Shown here: positions 57,955 to 64,000 of the stretch, piece after piece
Numbering within the stretch: position 1 is the stretch's first letter
How the letters are laid out: the number at the start of each line of letters is the position of its first letter
NCBI GenBank assembly: GCA_963805445.1
Contig: CAWDUI010000047.1
Span: 62,001 to 126,000, forward strand
Source of the DNA: JAENVT01 sp963805445
GTDB taxonomy: Bacteria > Actinomycetota > Acidimicrobiia > Acidimicrobiales > Ilumatobacteraceae
Reading direction: 5' to 3'
DNA length: 64,000 bases
Notes under the pieces: generated by a model
What the model was told of the DNA's origin: nothing
The model's input: the letters and a program-made list of their open reading frames with translations, nothing else
The model's database searches: none
Made by a program: the position numbers and the translations under genes

Positions 57955-57976
57955 CACCGACACGCAATCACTGCAC

Positions 57977-58003
57977 CTGCGCCACCCGATACGGGTGGCG
58001 CAG
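57977..58003 (+). terminator. strong hairpin after the membrane protein gene
   Basis: CTGCGCCACCC (57977-57987) pairs perfectly with GGGTGGCGCAG (57993-58003) across a 5-base loop, 23 bases past the stop. No T run follows, but the stem is stable and isolates the nicotinate phosphoribosyltransferase gene. Confidence 0.6.
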
Positions 58004-58064
58004 ACGCGTCGGCCAGCAGGTCGACGAAGCAGGAATCTCACCGCCGAGTGATAATGGTGGCTCC

Positions 58065-59402
58065 ATGAGTGTGGCGCTGACGACCGATCTCTATGAGCTG
58101 ACCATGGCCGCCAGCTACCTCGCTCGAGGAATGACCGAGACCGCCACGTTCAGCCTGTTCGTCCGTGATCTCCCGCCCGACCGCGGCTTCCTGGTGGCCG
58201 CGGGGCTCGACAGCGTCCTTCGGCTGCTCGACGAGTACGGCTTCGACGACGAGGATCTCGACTGGCTGGCCGGGCACGGGTTCGATGCCGCAGCCATCGA
58301 CGCGTTCGCCGAAGTCCGGTTCACCGGCGATGTGTGGGCGATTCCCGAAGGGCACGTGGTGTTGCCGGACGAGCCGCTGATCGAGGTGTCTGCGCCGCTG
58401 CCGGAGGCGCAGCTCATCGAGTCGATCCTGCTCAACCAGATCACCTACCAGACCGCATTGGCGACGAAAGCAGCACGGTGCAGCGTGGCGGCGCGCGGGC
58501 GGGCGTCGCTGGTCGACTTCTCGCTGCGACGCACACACGGGGTCGAGGCATCGATCGCTGCTGCGCGCGCCGCAGCCATCGCCGGGTTCGCCGGCACGAG
58601 CAATGTTGAAGCCGCGCGACGATTGGGTACGACGGCCGTCGGCACCATGGCCCACTCGTACATCGAAGCCTTCCCGACCGAACGCGATGCCTTCGTCGCG
58701 ATGGCTACCGACTTCCCCGACCGGACAGCCTTCCTGGTCGACACCTACGACACGATCACCGGTGTAGAGATCGCCCTCGAGGTCGCGGCTGCGCTCGGCC
58801 AGCACGATCGCCTCGCCGTGCGCATCGACAGCGGCGACCTGCTCGCTCTGTCGAGACAGACCCGCGCCATCCTCGATGCGAGCGGCCGGCCCGACGCGAC
58901 GATCATGGTCAGTGGAGGGTTGGACGAGTTCGATATCGAACGCCTTCTCGACGCCGACGCACCCATCAACACGTTCGGTGTCGGCACCAGAATTGGGGTG
59001 TCGGCAGATGCTCCATCGCTGGAAACGGTGTACAAGCTCGTCGAATACGCAGGCCAGCCACGAATGAAACTCTCGGAAGGCAAACAGTCGAAGCCCGGCG
59101 CGAAGCAGGTCTACCGCTCGCACACCGGCGACAGCGATCTACTTGCCGAACGGTCCGAGCCGGCCCCACCGGGAACGTCGCCACTCCTGATCGAGGTGAT
59201 GCGCGACGGCGCGCCCGTGAGCACGCCGGAGCCGATCAAGGTCGCAGCAGATCGACTCACCGCTGATCTGTCCCGGTTGCCGGCGTCCGCCCTCGTGCTG
59301 CGGCGCCCGACGGTTCCGGAGGTCGGCGTCTCGCAGCAGTTGCAGGACCTGACACGTCGGGTCGCCGATGCGCATTCTGGCAAACTGCTACCGGGGGCGT
59401 AA
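58065..59402 (+). CDS. pncB: nicotinate phosphoribosyltransferase
   Basis: The product is 445 aa with no frame break. Family blocks: ALTTDLYELTMAASYLARGM, FSLFVRDLPPDRGFLVAAGL, VDFSLRRTHGVEASIAAARA (the catalytic loop with RRTHG), FAGTSNVEAARRLG and GTMAHSYIEAFPTERDAF, then LAVRIDSGDLLALSRQTRAI. It makes nicotinate mononucleotide from nicotinate and PRPP in NAD salvage. It stands alone behind the hairpin at 57977-58003 and leads a same-strand run of three genes. Confidence 0.93.
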   Translation: MSVALTTDLYELTMAASYLARGMTETATFSLFVRDLPPDRGFLVAAGLDSVLRLLDEYGFDDEDLDWLAGHGFDAAAIDAFAEVRFTGDVWAIPEGHVVLPDEPLIEVSAPLPEAQLIESILLNQITYQTALATKAARCSVAARGRASLVDFSLRRTHGVEASIAAARAAAIAGFAGTSNVEAARRLGTTAVGTMAHSYIEAFPTERDAFVAMATDFPDRTAFLVDTYDTITGVEIALEVAAALGQHDRLAVRIDSGDLLALSRQTRAILDASGRPDATIMVSGGLDEFDIERLLDADAPINTFGVGTRIGVSADAPSLETVYKLVEYAGQPRMKLSEGKQSKPGAKQVYRSHTGDSDLLAERSEPAPPGTSPLLIEVMRDGAPVSTPEPIKVAADRLTADLSRLPASALVLRRPTVPEVGVSQQLQDLTRRVADAHSGKLLPGA

Positions 59403-59417
59403 CCAGGGAGGTAGACC

Positions 59418-60527
59418 ATGACGACCACCGACTATCCGACGCATCCGTCGGAATTGACGCCGGAGTGGCTGACCGCGACGCTCGAGGCGGCCGGTGTCGT
59501 GCACGACGCCCAGGTGACGCGATTCGCGACATCGCCCGTCGGTGAGGGCATCGGGATGCTGGGGATCCTGGCGCGCGTCGCGATCACATACGACCCGTCT
59601 GTACCGGAGGCACCGCAGACCGTGATCGCCAAGTTCCCGAGTGCCGTCCCGGGCAACCGCGAGATCGGGATGACGTACCGGCTGTACGAACGTGAGGTCA
59701 ACTTCTACACCCGCGTCAGCGCCGAGATCGAAGGCCTCGCTGCGCCCCACTGCTACGGCGGCAAGTACAACCCCGAGACCGGCGACTCGTTCCTGCTGCT
59801 GGAGGACCTTGCCGCCTACCGGACCGGTGATCAGGTCGCCGGTTGCAGCGCTGTCGAGGCGATGATGATCCTCGATGCGGTGATCCCGCTGCACGCCTCA
59901 TATTGGGACCGGACCAACGATCCCCTGCTCGAGGGTGTGACCAAGGTCGACGACCCTTCGCAGATCGCAGGGATCGCCGGCGGCTGCGCGGTTGGATGGG
60001 ATCCCTGCGTGGCGATGTTTCCCGAGGCGATGCCCGACGAGATTCGGGCAGTGAAGGAGCGATTCCTGGCCGCCGTGCCCGAACTGCACCACATGGTCGG
60101 GCGGCTGGTGCAGACCGTCATCCACGGCGACCTCCGCCTCGACAACATGATGTTCGGCGATACGCCTGATCTGCGGCCGGTGGTCCTGCTGGACTGGACG
60201 CTGACCAAGACCTCCGGACTCCACGATGTGGCCTACCTCGTTTCCCAGAACGTGGACCTCGAGGAACGGCGGGCGCACGAGTCGGAAATCATCGAGCACT
60301 ACCATCGCGGCCTGCTCGACCACGGTGTCGAGGGCTATTCGCTGGAGCAGTGCTGGGCCGACTATCGGTTGGTCGTCCTTCACCTGTTCGCCTATGCGGT
60401 GCTGATCGCCGGAACGCTCGACCCCGCCAACGACCGTGGCGCAGCCTTCATGAGACAGATGCTGCATCGATCCTCGTCGGCGGTGATGGATCACGGATTG
60501 CTGGCGCTGATCCCACAGACGCAATGA
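59418..60527 (+). CDS. phosphotransferase / kinase-like protein (APH/EcKinase fold)
   Basis: The product is 369 aa; ATG 59418 with GGGAGG upstream, 15 bases after pncB. ATP-binding region is AKFPSAVPGNREIGMTYRLY with EVNFYTRV, the catalytic loop is TVIHGDLRLDNMMFGDTPDL (HGDxxxxN), and the metal Asp is VVLLDWTLTKTSGLHDVAYL. This resembles aminoglycoside phosphotransferase/ecdysteroid-kinase-like enzymes of actinobacteria. Substrate unknown. The stop overlaps the methyltransferase start (ATGA). Confidence 0.85.
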   Translation: MTTTDYPTHPSELTPEWLTATLEAAGVVHDAQVTRFATSPVGEGIGMLGILARVAITYDPSVPEAPQTVIAKFPSAVPGNREIGMTYRLYEREVNFYTRVSAEIEGLAAPHCYGGKYNPETGDSFLLLEDLAAYRTGDQVAGCSAVEAMMILDAVIPLHASYWDRTNDPLLEGVTKVDDPSQIAGIAGGCAVGWDPCVAMFPEAMPDEIRAVKERFLAAVPELHHMVGRLVQTVIHGDLRLDNMMFGDTPDLRPVVLLDWTLTKTSGLHDVAYLVSQNVDLEERRAHESEIIEHYHRGLLDHGVEGYSLEQCWADYRLVVLHLFAYAVLIAGTLDPANDRGAAFMRQMLHRSSSAVMDHGLLALIPQTQ

Positions 60528-61171
60528 CCTCGTCGGGGCACGGCGGGCACGGACACGAGCAAGATCGCGGGATTCGCGGCCTGGCGCGCTACATGAGGCA
60601 GTTTCCGAAGATGTGGAGGTCACCGGTCAGTCGCGACGTGGTTCGCACGATCTCGCCACGACCGGGCGAACAGGTCATCGACATCGGTGCCGGTATGGGA
60701 CCGGCCACCGTGCTGGCCGCGAAGGCGGGCGCCTCGGTGCTGGCGGTGGACCCGACGCGATACATGCGCCGCATCCTCGCGCTGCGCCGGCTCGGCCAGC
60801 GCGGCCGCAGCGCCATCAGCGTGGCCGACGGATCCGCCGAACTCATCCCCGCCGATGATCACAGCATCGACGCGGTGTGGACGGTCAACACCATGCATCA
60901 TTGGACGAATCTGGATGCAGCGATCCTCGAGCTGGCGAGGGTGCTGCAACCGGGCGGGCGGCTCCTGCTGGTCGACGAAGACTTCGACGCCCCCGCACAC
61001 CCCGCCTTTGCGCAGATGCAGGAACGACGGGCTCATCGAGATCATCACTTCAACACCATCGACCCTGAGGCCGTGGCGGCAAAGCTGATCGCAGCGGGTT
61101 TCACCAGCGCCGATGGTTCCCACGCCTCGATGGCCGATCGCCCCGTCAAGGTCGTTCACGCCGTCCGCTGA
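60524..61171 (+). CDS. class I SAM-dependent methyltransferase
   Basis: The product is 215 aa. SAM motif I is GEQVIDIGAGMGPATVLAAK, motif II is VLAVDPTRYMRRILALRRLG, and the acidic loop with DAVWTVNTMHHWTNLDAAIL is the UbiE/Menaquinone-type signature. The His-rich N-terminus (SSGHGGHGHEQDR) may bind metal. Translationally coupled to the kinase-like gene by ATGA. Substrate unknown; MHHW points to a small-molecule enzyme. Confidence 0.88.
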   Translation: MTSSGHGGHGHEQDRGIRGLARYMRQFPKMWRSPVSRDVVRTISPRPGEQVIDIGAGMGPATVLAAKAGASVLAVDPTRYMRRILALRRLGQRGRSAISVADGSAELIPADDHSIDAVWTVNTMHHWTNLDAAILELARVLQPGGRLLLVDEDFDAPAHPAFAQMQERRAHRDHHFNTIDPEAVAAKLIAAGFTSADGSHASMADRPVKVVHAVR

Positions 61172-61375
61172 TGAGCGGCGAGAACGCCCCCGTCGGGCGC
61201 GATTCCGGTATTGCGGGTACTCACAGCTCACCCGACCAGGCCCAACGGGTTCGATTTCGGCACTGGGTTTACCCGAATCGCGCCCAACCAGCCGGCCAAG
61301 GTGCCGTCACGGCAGGCGCCACCTACGCAACCGATGGCGTGAAATCTCGTCCGGTGCGATGCTGAACTGGGTCGC

Positions 61376-61918
61376 TCAGAGCAGCTTGCCCATGACGCAT
61401 TCGTCGATCGGTCGCCCGTCGACGATGATGGCGCCTCGTTTGGTCCCCTCGAGGACGTAGCCGCAGCGTTCGTAGAGCGCTCGCGCTGCGCTGTTGTTGG
61501 ACATGACGGTGAGTTCGAGGCGAGTAATGCCGTGTTCGATCGCCCAGTGGTCGAGCGTGTCGAGGAGTGCGCTGCCGATCGAGCGCCGGCGATACGTGGC
61601 AAGGACTGCCATGGCGAAATCGGCACGGTGGCGGGTACGACGAACGTCGCCCCGGTTGGCAACGAGGAATCCGACGAGTTGTGTTCCGTGGGCGGCGACG
61701 AGACGGAGTTGAGTGGCAGGGTCGACGGCGTTCAACCGGGCGCGGAGCTGTGCCTGATCGAGCGAGCGCTCGCCGGGCTCCCACAGCAGGAACTTTGTCT
61801 CGTGGTCCAACTCGTCGACCAGTTCGGCATATCTGGCGGAGTCATCGGCACGAATCGATCGGATGTCAATGCCTTCGGTTCCCGCCGGTCGACGCCTCGG
61901 TTGCTGCGCATGGGCCAT
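61376..61918 (-). CDS. GNAT-family N-acetyltransferase
   Basis: The product is 180 aa. The CoA-binding motif A is seen in FAMAVLATYRRRSIGSALLD (R/Q-x-x-G-x-G/A), followed by ELTVMSNNSAARALYERCGY (motif B, the typical NxxAxxLYxxxGF) and EGTKRGAIIVDGRPIDECVM. Its ATG at 61918 (MAHAQQPRRRPAGTEGIDIR) is preferred over upstream in-frame codons. It is back to back with the sigma-factor relic. Confidence 0.88.
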   Translation of the reverse strand: MAHAQQPRRRPAGTEGIDIRSIRADDSARYAELVDELDHETKFLLWEPGERSLDQAQLRARLNAVDPATQLRLVAAHGTQLVGFLVANRGDVRRTRHRADFAMAVLATYRRRSIGSALLDTLDHWAIEHGITRLELTVMSNNSAARALYERCGYVLEGTKRGAIIVDGRPIDECVMGKLL

Positions 61919-61936
61919 TCCCAAGTGTGCATCACA

Positions 61937-62116
61937 ATGGCCACGTGTGCGAGCGTGACTGCGTTCGAGCGGGCGCGCGCTGCCGATGGCGAATATCACC
62001 TCCACACGTTGCAGGTGTTTACCGTGCGCCCCGACGGGATCTGCCACCTGACCGTCTTCCAAGACGACGCTGTGTTCGCCATCTTCCAGCTACCGGCGAC
62101 GGTTCCCGACCGCTGA
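61937..62116 (+). pseudogene. C-terminal relic of a sigma-70 (SnoaL-tailed) ECF factor
   Basis: The frame reads MATCASVTAFERARAADGEY, then HLHTLQVFTVRPDGICHLTV and FQDDAVFAIFQLPATVPDR with a stop. That ending, LHTLQVFTV-(x)-F-D-x-x-x-F-F-LPATV, is the last ~45 residues of long ECF sigma factors with a SnoaL-like tail. The sigma domains are missing, and the GNAT gene occupies the space upstream, so a deletion or rearrangement removed them. No ribosome-binding site precedes the ATG. Confidence 0.5.
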
Positions 62117-62232
62117 TCGTCTCGAGAGGCAGCGGAGTTCGCGGGCGCGACGAAATATCGGCTTCGACGAGCAGCCTCTGGACGACATCACGCCGCACCA
62201 CAGCGCGCAGCTTCGACGCGTACGATGTCGGC

Positions 62233-63105
62233 ATGCGCCACGTCGTGGGGATGCTTCAGGTCGAGCCGTTGGACGCGACGTTCGGTGCTGTTGTCCACGA
62301 CGTCGTCCTGAGGCGCGCCAGCGATGCGACCATCGCCGAGCTGACCGAGCTGTGGCTCGAGTATGCGCTGCTCGTGTTCCCCGGCCAGCACATGACGCCG
62401 CACCAGCAGGACGAGTTCGCCAGTCGCTTCGGCGACCTCGAGTTCACTGCGACCGCACTCACCAACATCCAACGGGATGGGACGCTCCGTGAGATCGGGC
62501 ACGATCTCTCGAAGTCTCTGCGCGGCAACGAGCGATGGCACCACGACAGCACCTACATGCCCGTCCAGGCGATGGGCGCGGTGTTCACGGCGGAGATCGT
62601 CACGGACGACGGCGGAGATACCGGCTTCGCCGACATGCGCGCCGCCTACGACGCGCTCGACGATGCCACCCGGAAGCGGATCGAAGGCCTCGCCGCGTAC
62701 CACTCCCGGCGTTACAGCATGGACCGCGCCGATCTGCACGTGAGCGCGGAGAACGCCGACCGGTACCAGTTGTACGGCTACGGCATCGATGTCGAGCCGC
62801 CGCTGCGTCCGCTGGTGAAGATTCACCCGGCCACGGGCCGGCCGAACCTTCTCATCGGACAGCACGCCCACGCGATTGCCGGCCTCACGGCTGACGATTC
62901 CGAGACACTGCTCGATCGGCTCAACGACGAGGCGTGCATTGCCCCGCGCACCTACTACCACACGTGGACGAAGGGGGACGCGGTGCTGTGGGACAACCGG
63001 TGCCTCATGCATCGAGCGACGCCCCACGATCCCGGACAAGCCCGGCGGATGTGGCACACCCGGATCGCCGGAAACCCGGCAACCGAATCCGGTCTCGACC
63101 ACTGA
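62233..63105 (+). CDS. TauD/TfdA-family 2-oxoglutarate dioxygenase
   Basis: The product is 290 aa from ATG 62233. Iron ligands: His and Asp in RWHHDSTYMPVQAMGAVF (HxD), and the distal His in VLWDNRCLMHRATPHDPGQA. The 2-oxoglutarate Arg is RRMWHTRIAG. The start block EPLDATFGAVVHDVVLRRAS is the classical family N-terminus. Members hydroxylate sulfonates such as taurine (releasing sulfite) or aryloxy acids, so a sulfur-source role would fit the sulfite exporter in the cluster, although the substrate cannot be read here. Confidence 0.88.
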   Translation: MRHVVGMLQVEPLDATFGAVVHDVVLRRASDATIAELTELWLEYALLVFPGQHMTPHQQDEFASRFGDLEFTATALTNIQRDGTLREIGHDLSKSLRGNERWHHDSTYMPVQAMGAVFTAEIVTDDGGDTGFADMRAAYDALDDATRKRIEGLAAYHSRRYSMDRADLHVSAENADRYQLYGYGIDVEPPLRPLVKIHPATGRPNLLIGQHAHAIAGLTADDSETLLDRLNDEACIAPRTYYHTWTKGDAVLWDNRCLMHRATPHDPGQARRMWHTRIAGNPATESGLDH

Positions 63106-63196
63106 CCACTCCGGCTTGGCACGTCGACCCCGGCGAGTCAGGACGGCCTGAAACAAACTGCGCAGTTCATATCTGTGTCATTGGAAGCGGCGATCG

Positions 63197-63883
63197 CTAC
63201 GACGCCACGGAACCTGTGGTTGTTGGATTCGTCGCTTGGATTGCTGTGATCACGATCTGTTGGTTTGACTTCGGGTTGGCAGGGTCCGTGACGACAACGA
63301 GTCCTTTGGCGGTGGTTGTGGCCGGATCGGTGTCGACGCTGTACGTATTGACGCTCGTGATCGTGAAGCGGATCTCGGCATCCGCGCCGGTTGGCCTCCA
63401 GAAGATCTCGGTGCCGGTGGCGAGGTCCTCGAGTGCCCCGAATTGTTCGCGGCCGACGTGGATCACTGAGACGCTATCGGCGGCGTCCTGGGGCAACGCT
63501 GTGGATGGGTCGTGCACGGCAAGACCCACGCTGAGATTGTGGCCCTCAACCACGAACGCGCCGCCGTCCATTGTGGGCACAGAAAGATAGCCAAGGCTTG
63601 GATCGACCACGGGTTCGATCGAGTCGGTAGCGACAGATCGGGTCTGAGGCGGCACCGATTCGTCACCCGTGTCGCGCCACGATACGAGCGCAACGACACC
63701 GAGTGCGGCCGTGACGCTCAGGGTTGCGGCGACGAGCGCGATTCGGCGACGTGGACGCCGAGGCTGCTCCAAGGTCGGTCGTAGCTGCACGTAGCGGCTC
63801 GTCGGAACGGGGCCGAGCTCAGGGCTTTCGGCGACGATCGCCGTGAGCGCGGATCGGATGGAGTCATCAAGCGTGGCTGTCAT
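63197..63883 (-). CDS. membrane-anchored protein with a degenerate sortase-like domain
   Basis: The product is 228 aa. A cytoplasmic N-terminus of ~48 residues (TATLDDSIRSALTAIVAESP) is followed by one helix (RRIALVAATLSVTAALGVVA). The outer domain resembles class E/F sortases: VPTMDGGAFVVEGHNLS in the catalytic-His position, FGALEDLATGTEIFWRPTGA and TSVNTYSVDTDP, then KGLVVVTDPANP where sortases have the catalytic LxTC. The Cys is absent. Its ATG overlaps the stop of the sigma factor upstream, so it may be an anti-sigma-type partner. Function uncertain. Confidence 0.6.
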   Translation of the reverse strand: MTATLDDSIRSALTAIVAESPELGPVPTSRYVQLRPTLEQPRRPRRRIALVAATLSVTAALGVVALVSWRDTGDESVPPQTRSVATDSIEPVVDPSLGYLSVPTMDGGAFVVEGHNLSVGLAVHDPSTALPQDAADSVSVIHVGREQFGALEDLATGTEIFWRPTGADAEIRFTITSVNTYSVDTDPATTTAKGLVVVTDPANPKSNQQIVITAIQATNPTTTGSVAS

Positions 63884-64000
63884 TGGAGTTCCTTTCCCAG
63901 TCGGTCGCGGGCACGTTGCAGATCGCGATGCACGGTGCCACGCGACAGACCGAGTGTGTCCGCGATCGCTGCTTCGGTCATGTCCTCCCAGTAAGCGAGG
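63880..64000 (-). CDS. ECF RNA polymerase sigma factor, partial (5' end outside window)
   Basis: The last 39 residues read LAYWEDMTEAAIADTLGLSR, then GTVHRDLQRARDRLGKELQ and a stop that overlaps the membrane protein start (ATGA). This is the region 4.2 helix-turn-helix and tail of an ECF or SigE-type sigma factor. The neighbouring anchored protein would be its partner. Confidence 0.85.
   Translation of the reverse strand, partial: LAYWEDMTEAAIADTLGLSRGTVHRDLQRARDRLGKELQ

Overview
The window is high-GC DNA with actinobacterial gene content: F420/PPOX-type oxidoreductases, a DUF3052 protein, mycobacterial-type Nei glycosylase and CtpE-like P-type ATPase, an Acg-family nitroreductase, and extracellular proteins carrying the 'RLLDTR' domain common in Acidimicrobiia. 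An Ilumatobacter-like member of the Acidimicrobiia is my best guess; no rRNA is present to confirm it. Nothing here resembles a phage, insertion sequence, integron or CRISPR array. It reads as ordinary chromosome rich in small regulators and stress genes.

Layout. 1-2.5 kb: a minus-strand operon with an Acg-like FMN oxidoreductase and two conserved proteins, preceded by an ABC-transporter relic. 2.8-4.5 kb: tRNA-Arg(CCT) and a secreted collagen-like protein. 4.9-9.6 kb: a large HTH-AAA regulator and a secreted phosphoesterase. 9.7-11.5 kb: three genes chained by ATGA overlaps (ECF sigma factor, Ogt methyltransferase, 2OG-Fe(II) oxygenase), a plausible alkylation-repair unit. 11.6-19.9 kb: PPOX proteins, P-type ATPase, SDR, M23 peptidase, ArsR/SRPBCC pair, peroxiredoxin, DUF3052. 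19.9-25.8 kb: an ABC exporter operon with one ATPase and two paralogous FtsX permeases. 25.9-29.4 kb: a cyclase/AAA/TPR giant. 29.4-38.1 kb: Nei glycosylase, S8 protease, NUDIX, VOC, DUF1697, L,D-transpeptidase, CspA and a Gfo/Idh oxidoreductase. 38.3-47.5 kb: acyl-CoA ligase, HD protein, MarR-MFS, DoxX-like protein, class V aminotransferase with Rieske oxygenase, and an SDR.

The most interesting part is 47.5-57.1 kb. A CsoR-family repressor with two Cys and no His (the persulfide-sensing CstR pattern) sits among genes for sulfide:quinone oxidoreductase, a TusE/DsrC-like carrier, a DsrE protein, a CstB-like persulfide dioxygenase-rhodanese, a TauE sulfite exporter, a PIG-L deacetylase, thioredoxin, a DUF302 protein, an AhpD-like protein, a methyltransferase and a small Cys-rich protein. 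Six copies of an ATACCC-N4-GGGTAT palindrome lie in the promoters of these units. Together they look like one locally encoded sulfide/sulfane-sulfur regulon, an actinobacterial counterpart of the staphylococcal cst operon with additional parts. The 57.3-64 kb end holds a membrane protein, nicotinate phosphoribosyltransferase, a kinase-like phosphotransferase, a methyltransferase, GNAT, a TauD/TfdA dioxygenase, a degenerate sortase-like membrane protein and the end of an ECF sigma factor.

Quality warning: about 35 single-base frameshifts break otherwise intact genes, mostly at or next to short G/C runs, with catalytic residues preserved on both sides. I treat these as sequencing or assembly indels rather than gene decay and give whole-gene spans; positions of the shifts are approximate.
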